DNA from: Furfurilactobacillus milii
Lineage (GTDB): Bacteria > Bacillota > Bacilli > Lactobacillales > Lactobacillaceae
Direction of reading: 5' to 3'
Length of the DNA: 64,000 nt
Assembly: GCF_021654115.1 (NCBI RefSeq)
Contig: NZ_JAIWJF010000007.1
Location: 62,001-126,000 of the forward strand
The notes under the pieces were generated by a model that searched no databases, was not told the DNA's origin, and saw nothing but the letters and a program-made list of their open reading frames with translations. The position numbers and the translations under genes are program-made. This document shows, one piece after another, positions 43,479 through 53,125 of the stretch. Each line of letters begins with the position of its first letter. Position 1 is the first letter of the stretch.

Positions 43479-45008
43479 TGGTGGTTCTCATGAGCCAACG
43501 CCAGCGCGACATTTACATGCCATTGCGTTAGTCGGTTTCTTTATCGAAACGCTGCGCGAGTGGATTGTGCCCATCGCGGGTGGTGTTATCGGTAGTTTGG
43601 CGCTTTACCGCAAACATCCGACACTTTTGCCGGCGTCATTGCAATATTGGCAGTCTTTGCGCTGGTGTGGCCGCTGTTGAAGTACTTTACCTTTACGTAT
43701 CAACTACTTGACCAGGAAATTTATGTCAAACATGGGTTAATTTTTCGGAAGCAGAATCACGTTCCTTACGATCGCATCCAAAATGTGGCAGTCAAACAGT
43801 GGTTTTTTCTCAAGCCATTTGATTTAGTCACACTAGAAGTCGAAACGGCTGGCCATTCCGATGAGGGACCGGAAGTGACACTCATCGCTGTGCCGTTGAG
43901 TTTACGTGATGAACTTGCGTCCCGGCGGCGTTTGGCAAACATCGCCGATGGTGAGAATCAAACAGTGCCTAGGCCTGCAAACAGAGCGTCACCTGAGTCA
44001 CAGTCAGCGACGAACGGGACGATCAGTCAACCAACTGCCGTTTACGAAATCGCGACAAGGGATCTGTTGAAGTTTGCGGTGACCTCACCAGCGTTCCTAA
44101 CAGCATTATTAGCGATTATGGCGGTGTATGGTCGTTTGCAAAAACTCATTTCTGAACAGTTATTAAATACGGCTGTCAAAGACTTGGGCCAGGCTGGTTG
44201 GGTCGTAATTGCGCTGGGAATGTTGGCGGTGGTGCTTGTTTTGTATCTGGGCTCAATTGTCGTCATTGTCATTCAGTACTATCGATTTACATTGAGCTTG
44301 TCAGACGGTCAACTGACCACGGTCCGTGGGTTGTTTCAGCGGAACACGGTGACGTTAGCGCAAAGTCGCATTCAGGCTGTGCGAGTTAGCCAACCATTGT
44401 TGCGGTCTTGGTTGCACATGGCGACAGTCAAACTAATCGTGGTGTCGAACTCGAAAAAAGAAAAAGACACGGAAAACGTGGTGATTATGCCATTGATTGC
44501 GGAATCTGATGTAGATGACTTCTTGCAACGGTTTGTCACTGACATTCCTACTGGGCAGGTTAGCCCTAGTCGTCAAAGTGGACGTACTTTATACTATCAA
44601 CTACGCAATTTTGGACTAGTTGCGCTGGGAATAGTCCTTGCGATGACGGGGATGACATTTCCGTGGCCGCGGGTGGCGGTGATTGCAGACAGTATCACCA
44701 TTGTGCTGGTGGTCTTGTTGCTGATCATTCCTGCTTATCTAACGGCACGGCGAACACAAGTACAGGTGTTGAATGCTCGTTTTGCGTTTGCTCAGACGAA
44801 CTTTTTATTTACTCGTGAGCAATATTATTTGCCGCGGCAAAACGTGCAATCGTTGTTGGTCAAACAGAGCAAGTGGCTGCAACAACGCCACTTTGCGTCA
44901 CTAACACTTAATGTTCGTGCTGGCAGCGAAGGGCGTAAAGTGACTGTGCGTTATTTACCGGATGAAGCGATTTATTCAGTGTATGACTGGTACCGGCAGT
45001 CAGATTAA
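43468..45008 (+). pseudogene. YdbT-like PH-domain membrane protein with a frameshift
   Basis: The gene starts at 43468, overlapping its partner, and encodes a multi-spanning protein with three PH-like units (for example YQLLDQEIYVKHGLIFRKQNHVPYDRIQNVAVKQ). After about 53 codons the frame changes: the first frame ends at 43680, and the homologous sequence (TFAGVIAILAVFALVWPLLKY) continues in another frame to 45008. One missing T in the T4 run at 43625-43628 would restore a single frame of about 514 codons. This may be a true mutation, phase variation, or a sequencing error. If real, only a protein starting at a later codon such as 43647 could be made. Confidence 0.8.
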
Positions 45009-45029
45009 TTTAAAGCATGAAACAAACGA

Positions 45030-45081
45030 AACAGGCTTCAGTGCCATGGCGAGATGTCATGGACTGAAGCCTGTTTTTTAG
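45030..45081. terminator. Bidirectional terminator
   Basis: AACAGGCTTCAGT/ACTGAAGCCTGTT arms with inner CCATG/CATGG; T-run on the plus side. Between the PH-domain unit and the converging DUF4097 gene. Confidence 0.9.
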
Positions 45082-45086
45082 TGTCC

Positions 45087-46001
45087 TTATCGTGTTTCGA
45101 GTGCCAACGAACCAACAACTGTCATCATGCTGATCATCAAGTCAGATGGATCACCGATGGCGCCAGTTTGGTAGTTGCGCTCGTTATTTGAATAATGCGC
45201 GTTATCAGGTGTCTTTAGACTCCCAATCGATGTTTCCAAGTTGAAACCATAATCTAATTCTCGTGGCACTTGCAAACGGACGGAACCGGCAGATGACTCG
45301 GCGGATAGGTTGCCGTCAACTTCCGCAAAACACAGTTTGGCCGTGCCACTGGTTACTTCAAAGCGACCGTGACCATGAGCGTCATCCAGCCGAAGCGAAC
45401 CGGCTGAGCAACGAACGGAGTAATTACCGCGGGTGTTCATCAAATGGACGTTGCCACTCATGGCATTAATTGTGTAGTCATCAGCAGTAAGGCTGCGACC
45501 TTTAATGGTACCAGTGATGGAATCAATACTTAGGCTGCTCGTTTCTACATCATCTAACGATATAGCACCGCTGGTTGACGTAATCGCTAAACTACGCAAC
45601 TTATGCAAATTATCGATTTCGATTGGACCACTGACTGAACTGATTTCCAGACGGCCATGATAGGTGGTCGGAATCTCCAGTTCAATGCGAATGTTGAGGT
45701 TGTCACGTGCTGGCCGTTCACCAGCTATGATGGCCAACGTGTCGTCCTCATGTTTGACATGCGCATAATACGAAGCTTCATCTACCAACATATATTCACG
45801 CACCGTTAGTTCGGAACGATCCGTGGACTGTAACACAATGTCAGCCGCCGAATAATTAATCGTCAGATGCGCCACGTCGTCCAGCGATTCCGTAAAGGCG
45901 TTCACTAACATTGGCGCGTGCGTATCCACCCCGATTTCAAACGTCACCTTGCCATTCTCATGACTTGCTCGATGAATAAAGAAATTCCCCAGTCGACTCA
46001 T
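45087..46001 (-). CDS. DUF4097 beta-repeat protein
   Basis: A 304-residue protein whose C-terminal two thirds are repeated beta strands with the pattern SxSGxIxLDxxxxxxLxIxSxTG (SSVSGPIEID, TSTSGAISLDD, DSITGTIKGRS, NAMSGNVHLMN, CSAGSLRLDD), typical of DUF4097/DUF4098 adhesin-like beta-helix proteins. No clear signal peptide after the chosen start at 46001 (GGTGGTGA upstream). DUF4097 genes often sit near membrane stress genes. Function unknown. Confidence 0.8.
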   Translation of the reverse strand: MSRLGNFFIHRASHENGKVTFEIGVDTHAPMLVNAFTESLDDVAHLTINYSAADIVLQSTDRSELTVREYMLVDEASYYAHVKHEDDTLAIIAGERPARDNLNIRIELEIPTTYHGRLEISSVSGPIEIDNLHKLRSLAITSTSGAISLDDVETSSLSIDSITGTIKGRSLTADDYTINAMSGNVHLMNTRGNYSVRCSAGSLRLDDAHGHGRFEVTSGTAKLCFAEVDGNLSAESSAGSVRLQVPRELDYGFNLETSIGSLKTPDNAHYSNNERNYQTGAIGDPSDLMISMMTVVGSLALETR

Positions 46002-46138
46002 TAAAACCATCACCACCGTCAGCATATTTTGACAGTATCGTAGCATGGCTTACGCGCCCTGTGAATAGGGATTGTGTACTTTTTAATTGTCGTTATGAAA
46101 GTTTAAGGAAGTTGATTGAAATTGTCATTTGATAATGC

Positions 46139-47047
46139 TTAAAACACTTGATACAGTGGGTGACCGAGATTTCCCAGGCTTTCACTAATAAAGTTGCGTT
46201 CGAACAATTGAATAAATTCATTGAGTTGATCAGCATAAACAGGTTCATCGAGATCGCGCAAGATGCTGGTCAACGAGCTTAACTGACTGGAAGCAAATTT
46301 TTGCGGATGGCTGAGCCAAGTATTTAGAGAGTTAATCAAACGAATATAAACAGACATAGCCAACGTACTATCAAGAACCTTGTGTTTGCGGAATTGTTTG
46401 CTAACGCGCATAAAATCAAATTGCGACTGATTCATGATGGCCAATAAAGCAAAGTTGACAAGAAAATAACCGTAGGCTTTCTGAACATCGAAACGGTCTA
46501 GATGAGATTCAAAAGCCTTACAGGCTGGACTGAATAGGGAACTTAACGCAAGAAATGGAATGAACTGTGTTGATAACCCTAACATAATTAAACTTGATGA
46601 TGTCCACGTGGTAACACTTGTGAAATATCGATTGAGGTCTTGTTGATAGTGGTAAGGATGACCATGTGCTCTATCTAAACAAGATTGAGTCAACCAAATG
46701 TAGTGGAGATAACGCGGCGTTGGGTAATCGTTGTTGGCTTTTTGCAGCAGCAGTAACAATGTTTGCAAGGCGCGTTCGTTTATTTTACCTGTCGAAACCG
46801 AATGCAAATAAGTGGTGAAAAATTGCTGGTTTGTGATGTCTTCAGGACTATGCAAATTGATAAAGTCCGTCAGAGAACTGTCTAGTCGATCTAGCAGTTG
46901 AATAAACTTAGCTGCTGATATGTCTGTCCCATCATGGGTGAAACGATAATAAGTACTCGATGACATAATCCCAGTAATAAGTTGGTGAATACTAACATTA
47001 TTTAGTTGGCGAAGGGCATCTAAAGATGGCCCGAGTTTATTTTTCAA
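46139..47047 (-). CDS. Rgg/GadR/MutR-like transcriptional regulator
   Basis: A 302-residue protein with a short N-terminal helix-turn-helix-like region (ALRQLNNVSIHQLITGIMSSSTYYRFTHDGTDISAAKFIQLLDRL) and a long all-helical C-terminal part with TPR-like helices, the layout of Rgg-type regulators that respond to short peptides. It diverges from the giant adhesin gene 380 bases away and could control it. I found no convincing peptide pheromone gene in the gap. Confidence 0.72.
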   Translation of the reverse strand: MKNKLGPSLDALRQLNNVSIHQLITGIMSSSTYYRFTHDGTDISAAKFIQLLDRLDSSLTDFINLHSPEDITNQQFFTTYLHSVSTGKINERALQTLLLLLQKANNDYPTPRYLHYIWLTQSCLDRAHGHPYHYQQDLNRYFTSVTTWTSSSLIMLGLSTQFIPFLALSSLFSPACKAFESHLDRFDVQKAYGYFLVNFALLAIMNQSQFDFMRVSKQFRKHKVLDSTLAMSVYIRLINSLNTWLSHPQKFASSQLSSLTSILRDLDEPVYADQLNEFIQLFERNFISESLGNLGHPLYQVF

Positions 47048-47427
47048 TGTTTAAACCAACTTTCTCTGCTAAAGCTTTTGCAAAAAAATGACATAGTAAA
47101 TCAGCAAAAGTTTTAGCAACTAAATAAGAATTATATCTAAACTAAGATTTCACTAAAACTAATTATCACTAAACGGCTTCGTCCCCTATACGCATTAATT
47201 ACGTCGAAACGTGTGAGCAAAGCCAGCAAATAAGGTTAAATAACAGTTGGACATATTAGAAAATAACGGTTTTTATAACATATCACGAATCACCATAGAA
47301 TTTTTTATTATGAACAGCTGCACATGGATGATAGCAAAATCATTGTCACATATTAACGGTTGTCGTGTAAATATTTTTTCGGTAGCGAAAAAGTTGAATG
47401 GATCAACAAACTAGGGGGTATATTGAA
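47048..47427. other. Intergenic region upstream of the giant adhesin
   Basis: This 380-base A/T-rich gap lies between the divergent Rgg-like gene and the adhesin gene and should hold both promoters. I see no clear promoter, repeat or hairpin. A 34-codon frame from the ATG at 47309 lacks a ribosome site. Confidence 0.4.
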
Positions 47428-50400
47428 ATGATACATCGAAATAAAAAAAATCTTCTTGCTGCTGAAACACAAGAAAAACTTCACTACAAAATGTACAAAG
47501 CAGGTAAACAGTGGCTTTTTGCAGGGCTAACGCTGTTAACACTTGGTGCTGGATTGGGCATGACTGGTCTTAGTGCTCAGGCCAGTACTGACGAAAGTGT
47601 AAGCTCAAGTTCGACTGATGAATCAAATATTAGCAGTGATTCAGCTACTGTCAATTCTCAGTCAGTCGTATTAAAAGCGAGTGTTGCAAACAATGTTGGA
47701 GTATCTTCTGTTTCATCGTCAAGTGATCAGAGCCTTTCAACGTCAAACAGTACGCAAACGACTCCAGATAATTCTTCGGCTAATGTATCAGCAGTACAAC
47801 AGCAACAAAGCAATGCTGATACATCTAAAATAAACCAAAGTGTGAGCTCTGGGTCAGATACAACAAAAATAGAAGGCGCAGCAGATGCATCAAGTGTGTC
47901 TTCCTCAAATACAAAGTTGAGCGATGCGGCGGCAACTGGGACAAGTCAAAGCACAGATTCTAAGTCTGATTCATCAAGCACAGAAAGTTCAGTAATCACA
48001 TCTAAAGACTCATTATCTGTTCAGCAAAGTACGACGGATCAGTCGGCATCTACTGTGAATGGTTCAGACACTAGCGAAGCAAAAACAACTCAAACAAGTG
48101 ATTCAACGCTCAATTCTGACACGGTTTCGGGAAAACAATCTGATAATAGTCAAACTAGTAGTGTGCTTGCACCGCTCAATAATGCCAGCGCATCAGTTTC
48201 ACAGGAGAGTGTGCAGTCTCAATCTGCAGTTGGAGCCTTGAATTCAACGTCTGTATCAACAACTGGTGTAATGAGTGATTCTGCTCAGCAAGTACCTGAA
48301 CAGACACAAAGTTCGGCAGCAACTAGTTCCGATAATGTGAATAAATTAATTAGTCAATTACCAACAAATGCGGTTGTTACTGCACAGGATGGAAAGATAA
48401 TTGTTAGTGGCTTGCAAAGTGCTCAACTTTCGGTCGCTAAAGCAATTATTACAGCTGCAGGGATACAACAAGAAGTAGATATTGTTCGGAATGATGCTTC
48501 TGAGAATCTAAATGGATTGACAATTAATCCCGACGAAGTTGCAGGTGCTAGCTATGTGACTGCCAATGATAGTGACTATCAAAATGGCTACAATACAGCT
48601 GGGAAAGACACTAATATAATGGGGCCAAGTCAATTTTATGGCCTGGGTCTTTGGCTGACCAGCGCGTTGGCTGGCACATCTGATATTTCAGGTTATCTTG
48701 CACAACTAGCTACCGGTCAGTGGTTTAAAATGACTGCTTTTTCTAGTATGACAACTAATCAAGTGCAATCGTTTGTGGCTGGATATCGATTCTATATGGC
48801 TAAGGTTTACAACGAAGCGATGGCGTACACTAAAGCCATTTTGCATGATTTACCTGTCGCAACCTCTTCAACCTCTACTAATTACTATGATGAGCTTTCA
48901 AATGCGTTCTTCGAAACTGCAAATCAGGCACAAACTGGTACTGTTAAAAACAGTATAAATGCTGTTGCGAAACTTTTGATGGGATTTTCTAATGCGACTT
49001 CAAATACAGTTTTAACCCCAACAAAGGACGCTGATGGCAGTCAAATTCCTGTTGGACCATATTTGAACACAGACTATGAAGTTTATAAATATGTTGGTTA
49101 TAAAGCGTCTGATGATTCTTACACATTTTTAAAAACAAATACAGCGAGTGGCTATGACCGAATTATAGATTTGACAGAACTTGAACCTGTTGTTGGAGCT
49201 GTATTTGTGCCATATATTTCACTGATTGCAGATGAGGCTACTTTTAACACGATTGCTAATGCGTTTTTGTCCAGTTCTTCGATGAATACATTAGGGTTGT
49301 CGCCAACTCAAGACACAGATGCCAAAAGTGTCTACAATGCCATTGCTAATAACCTTGATGTTGTTTCTGGCGAATTGGGGATGCCGCTAACGATTTCGGA
49401 ATTGGTCCAACAATTGCCAGAACTTCATTTTGGGGACCTGTATGATGGTGGAAACCCAATGTCCAGTGACTACCGTGTCATTTATGGTTATACTCATTTG
49501 ATTTCGTCTAAAGGTGATGTTTTATATGTTGCTGGAGTAGACAAAGCTACTGGAAAGCCTATTATTTTTAATCCTGCAAGCGGAGTTGATACTACTGGGT
49601 ATGAAACTAATGGGTTGCAGGTCAATCTAGAAAATTTACAAAAGTATGGCATACCCACTCAGTACGGTTTGTTTGATCAAATTTATACATCATTACGACA
49701 CTCAATTGTTTACTCTGTTGCTGGTGCATATGCCACGGCACGGAATAAATATTTGCAAATAATTAAAGATGGCGATACAGGGACAAATGCAAGCAATTTT
49801 GAGGATTTAAAGAATAGTTTGAGTACACCACCTTCATTTTCAGATACCAGTGAGGCTGCTACTGTTCTTGCTGATAGTGTAGCTAAGTATCAGATGGCTC
49901 AGCTTATTGCTTTACAGACCAAGGCTACTACAGATAGCGATACAAATGCTGGCAGTGGTGTTCTGACGACGCAGTCTGCATTCGATAATTGGATGGAAAG
50001 TGCTACTGGGCAAAATTTGTTTGCTAGTCAGATAATGACCAATTCATCTGATAAAGATAAGATTGCTGATTCGGGTGCGCTTGGTTATACTGCTGCTTCA
50101 AATTACGCCAGTTTCAGTGGTGCAACTAAGCAGTTGTACTACGATGTGTACTTGTCTGGATTAGACAAAACTAAATATTCAGTTATTACCGTTAAATTTG
50201 TTGGTGTAGATGCGAACAATAATCCAGTAACGAATGCTGATATTGCTGCTCTGAATACAAAAGTGCCAGTTCAATTGGCAGCTGTTGATGACGATGCACA
50301 AGGGCAACCAGTTAATACGACTTATCTTTTGGGCAAAGACTTACTTCCTAACACACCTTCTGGCTGGTCATATGCGACAAACTCTACGGCAATTAAGCAG

Positions 50401-53001
50401 AACGACGCACTTTTGGTCTCCAAATATAGCACTAGTTATTCATATACAGTTAAATTAATTCAGACTTCGCAAAAGACGTTTACACCAGTAGATACGTCTG
50501 GTAATGCTATCGGTGATTCTTGGACTGACAGTGGCGTTATTGGTGGAACTTTTGATGAGTCCTCACATGTTTCGATTAGCAAGGGTTCAGATTCATATAT
50601 TGTCGTTGATAAGAGTCAACTGCAAGGAACTTTTCAAAATAGTACGGACACGGTTAATGTTGTCTACTCACTGGTTCCTGCCAAAAATGTTGTCTACACT
50701 TTTCAGGCCGTTGATGCTAATGGACAAAATATTGTTGGTACATCGAATGAATCAACATCGTGGACTACCACTGGCCTAACAGGAACAAACTATGATGTCA
50801 CAAATACAATAGTTTCGAAGCTAACGGGCTATACCTTGAAAGCTGGGCAGACCCTTTCAGGGTCGTTCGGAACTGCGGATCAGACAGTTAAACTCATTTA
50901 TGGTTTGAATGATGAAACTGCTACGTTAACAGTGACAGTTCCGGCAGGCTTGAAAGTTAGCACTGCTTATTACCAGGTTGATGGAACTTCTGATACAAAG
51001 TCTGTTGCTTTGGCTAATGGGGCCAAGGATGGTCAGCTGACTGGGTCAATTTCTGGGGTTTCGTATGGACAAAACGTCAGTGTTTGGCTTGGAAGTGATG
51101 TATTATCTGCAGGATATGAAGTATCAAGTAAGGATTCTGTACAACATTTACAGTTAAGCGATGGGTTGAATGCATTAGCATTAGTCGTTGTTGGCGCTTC
51201 AGAAACAGTTAGTGTTGCAGTTTTGAATAAGCCTAAGAATGTTAGTTCCTTTGCCTATACGGTTAATGATGGAACTAGTCAGTCGTCTGATTTTCCGGGA
51301 TCGTTATCATTGAAATATGGCGATGTTGTGGTTATTACACCAACGGCTGTTGACAATGTGCTGCCAGACGTTAAATTAACGTCTGGTTCTGGAACGATTG
51401 TTAAGAACACTGATGGCAAGAGTTTTACCTATACAGTTGATGGCGAAGCTAGTCAGGCGATTACAATTGATTATTCTAATGTCTTCCAGGCGGAAGCCAG
51501 CGATGCCGGCAAGGCAGCGAGTGATGCATCAGCTTCCTCAAGTGATGCCTCAAGTGATGCCAGTGCAGCAGCGAGTGACGCGAGTGCGGCGGGCCAAGAG
51601 ACGCCAAGTACCAGTGCGGTTAAGTCGGATGCGAGTGCGGCCAGCGATGCTTCAAAGAAGGCTAGTGCAGCAGCTTCTGATGCCAGTGCCGCGGCTAGTG
51701 CGGCAGCTTCTGATGCGAGTGCGGCGGCCAGCGATGCGAGTGCGGGCCTTGATCCAAGCAGCGATACGAGTGCGGCTCAAAGTGATGCCAGCGCGGCCGG
51801 TAAGGCAGCGAGTGATGCGAAGGTAGCGGCTAGTGACGCTAAGGCGAAAGCCAGCGATGCGGCTAGTGATGCGAGTGCGGCCACGAGTGACGCCGCGAAG
51901 GCATCCAGTGACGCCGGCACGAAGGCTGGTGCGGCTACAAGTGATGCGAGCGCAGCGGCCAGTGATGCCGGTAAGGCAGCCAGTGACGCCAACAAAGCGG
52001 GTAGCGAAGCACCAAGTGACAGTGCGGTTAAGTCGGATGTTTCCGCAGCAACTAGTGACGCGAAAGCAGCGAGTGATGCGGCTACGAAGGCTAGTGATGA
52101 AGCTAGTGACGCCAAGGCGAAGGCCAGCGACGCGGCGAGTGATGCGAAAGCCGGTCTTGATCCAAGCAGTGATGCGAAAGCGGCCAGTGATGCGGCTAGT
52201 GACGCAGCTTCTGATGCCAGTGACGCTAAGACGAAAGCCAGTGACGCGGCCAGTGACGCGAGTGCGGCCAAGAGCGACGCCGCGAAGGCGGAAGCCAGCG
52301 ATGCCGGCAAGGCAGCGAGTGATGCATCAGCTTCCTCAAGTGATGCCAGTGCAGCAGCGAGTGACGCGAGTGCGGCGGGCCAAGAGACGCCAAGTACCAG
52401 TGCGGTTAAGTCGGATGCGAGTGCGGCCAGCGATGCTTCAAAGAAGGCTAGTGCAGCAGCTTCTGATGCCAGTGCCGGCCTTGAATTTAGAGTTACGACA
52501 ATGGATAATGTGCCTGCTCAGTTCTTGGCCACTTATGCTTCTGTATCTAACTCGAAATTGAGTATGCCTGTCCTTAACCCAATGCATTCTGCATATGTCC
52601 TTGTTGCAAACAATTATCAATTGACAACAGGTGTATCTAGTCAAAGCGCGACGCAGATGGGTATCAATGACTTAACCGGTGGTACCACTGGACAAGCGAG
52701 TGATACATTGAACGTTGCATCGACCGTTGGTGCTACCGAGACAAGGACGAAGGCTGCTGACGCCAAGACGACTGAGCGAAAGAGTGTTAAAACTGCAAAG
52801 TCGGCTAATACCTCTAATGAAAAGAATGTTCCGACTGAAAAGTCGAAACATTCAGCAAAGGTTTCAAAGTCAGCGAAGAAATCTAATGGTAATAACGATG
52901 CTTTAATGGTTGAAACTGGAATTGCAGTTGCAGCTATTGCGGGATTGTTCCTCTTCCTTATTTTAAAGAGAGGAAAGAAGCAAGATGACGACTTAGATTA
53001 A
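47428..53001 (+). CDS. Giant Ser-rich surface protein with Ser-Asp-Ala repeats
   Basis: A protein of about 1857 residues. The ATG at 47428 follows AGGGGG. A KxYKxGKxW signal (KMYKAGKQW, residues 21-29) ends near SAQA-ST, as in substrates of the accessory Sec route. A Ser/Thr-rich stretch runs to about residue 300; a unique region (about 310-1000) has no recognised domain; then come beta-rich mucin-binding-like repeats (about 1010-1150) and an SDA-type low-complexity stalk (about 1354-1685) coded by DNA repeats. The C-terminus has a hydrophobic helix and RGKK tail, but the sorting motif is MVETG rather than LPxTG. Two glycosyltransferase genes follow, so it is probably O-glycosylated. Likely role: adhesion or aggregation. 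Confidence 0.88.
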   Translation: MIHRNKKNLLAAETQEKLHYKMYKAGKQWLFAGLTLLTLGAGLGMTGLSAQASTDESVSSSSTDESNISSDSATVNSQSVVLKASVANNVGVSSVSSSSDQSLSTSNSTQTTPDNSSANVSAVQQQQSNADTSKINQSVSSGSDTTKIEGAADASSVSSSNTKLSDAAATGTSQSTDSKSDSSSTESSVITSKDSLSVQQSTTDQSASTVNGSDTSEAKTTQTSDSTLNSDTVSGKQSDNSQTSSVLAPLNNASASVSQESVQSQSAVGALNSTSVSTTGVMSDSAQQVPEQTQSSAATSSDNVNKLISQLPTNAVVTAQDGKIIVSGLQSAQLSVAKAIITAAGIQQEVDIVRNDASENLNGLTINPDEVAGASYVTANDSDYQNGYNTAGKDTNIMGPSQFYGLGLWLTSALAGTSDISGYLAQLATGQWFKMTAFSSMTTNQVQSFVAGYRFYMAKVYNEAMAYTKAILHDLPVATSSTSTNYYDELSNAFFETANQAQTGTVKNSINAVAKLLMGFSNATSNTVLTPTKDADGSQIPVGPYLNTDYEVYKYVGYKASDDSYTFLKTNTASGYDRIIDLTELEPVVGAVFVPYISLIADEATFNTIANAFLSSSSMNTLGLSPTQDTDAKSVYNAIANNLDVVSGELGMPLTISELVQQLPELHFGDLYDGGNPMSSDYRVIYGYTHLISSKGDVLYVAGVDKATGKPIIFNPASGVDTTGYETNGLQVNLENLQKYGIPTQYGLFDQIYTSLRHSIVYSVAGAYATARNKYLQIIKDGDTGTNASNFEDLKNSLSTPPSFSDTSEAATVLADSVAKYQMAQLIALQTKATTDSDTNAGSGVLTTQSAFDNWMESATGQNLFASQIMTNSSDKDKIADSGALGYTAASNYASFSGATKQLYYDVYLSGLDKTKYSVITVKFVGVDANNNPVTNADIAALNTKVPVQLAAVDDDAQGQPVNTTYLLGKDLLPNTPSGWSYATNSTAIKQNDALLVSKYSTSYSYTVKLIQTSQKTFTPVDTSGNAIGDSWTDSGVIGGTFDESSHVSISKGSDSYIVVDKSQLQGTFQNSTDTVNVVYSLVPAKNVVYTFQAVDANGQNIVGTSNESTSWTTTGLTGTNYDVTNTIVSKLTGYTLKAGQTLSGSFGTADQTVKLIYGLNDETATLTVTVPAGLKVSTAYYQVDGTSDTKSVALANGAKDGQLTGSISGVSYGQNVSVWLGSDVLSAGYEVSSKDSVQHLQLSDGLNALALVVVGASETVSVAVLNKPKNVSSFAYTVNDGTSQSSDFPGSLSLKYGDVVVITPTAVDNVLPDVKLTSGSGTIVKNTDGKSFTYTVDGEASQAITIDYSNVFQAEASDAGKAASDASASSSDASSDASAAASDASAAGQETPSTSAVKSDASAASDASKKASAAASDASAAASAAASDASAAASDASAGLDPSSDTSAAQSDASAAGKAASDAKVAASDAKAKASDAASDASAATSDAAKASSDAGTKAGAATSDASAAASDAGKAASDANKAGSEAPSDSAVKSDVSAATSDAKAASDAATKASDEASDAKAKASDAASDAKAGLDPSSDAKAASDAASDAASDASDAKTKASDAASDASAAKSDAAKAEASDAGKAASDASASSSDASAAASDASAAGQETPSTSAVKSDASAASDASKKASAAASDASAGLEFRVTTMDNVPAQFLATYASVSNSKLSMPVLNPMHSAYVLVANNYQLTTGVSSQSATQMGINDLTGGTTGQASDTLNVASTVGATETRTKAADAKTTERKSVKTAKSANTSNEKNVPTEKSKHSAKVSKSAKKSNGNNDALMVETGIAVAAIAGLFLFLILKRGKKQDDDLD
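51490..52480 (+). repeat. In-gene Ser-Asp-Ala repeat tract with a ~190-bp duplication
   Basis: About 1 kb of near-tandem short units (AGTGATGCC/GCGAGTGCG types) encoding AASDA-like repeats, visibly richer in G+C than the rest of the gene. A block beginning GCGGAAGCCAGCGATGCC at 51490 recurs almost identically at 52289 for about 190 bp; the first copy has an extra 12-base TCAAGTGATGCC unit. These repeats can vary the stalk length by recombination without breaking the frame, since units are multiples of three. Confidence 0.88.
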
Positions 53002-53059
53002 ATAGCTTGGAGTGAGGTTTGATTAGTAGACTTTCAAGTTAGATAATCGAGGCATATAA

Positions 53060-53086
53060 AAAGAACAGACTTATGGTCTGTTCTTT
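53060..53086 (+). terminator. Hairpin terminator after the giant adhesin gene
   Basis: AAAGAACAGAC/GTCTGTTCTTT, 11-bp stem, 5-base loop. It separates the adhesin from the glycosyltransferase genes and may only attenuate. Confidence 0.85.
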
Positions 53087-53125
53087 ATACATAGCAGCAA
53101 ATTAATTCTAAAGGATGGGAAAATT

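Noticed and set aside
47309-47413. A 34-codon frame as a peptide pheromone for the Rgg-like regulator.
   Set aside because: No ribosome binding site, and the sequence lacks a hydrophobic pheromone core. It also overlaps the longer frame of the adhesin.
51398-52561. Long open frames in other frames and on the minus strand across the SDA repeat (for example 51777-52310 minus).
   Set aside because: They arise because the triplet repeats lack stop codons in several frames. Products are Arg/Met- or Leu/Ala-rich low complexity with no ribosome sites.
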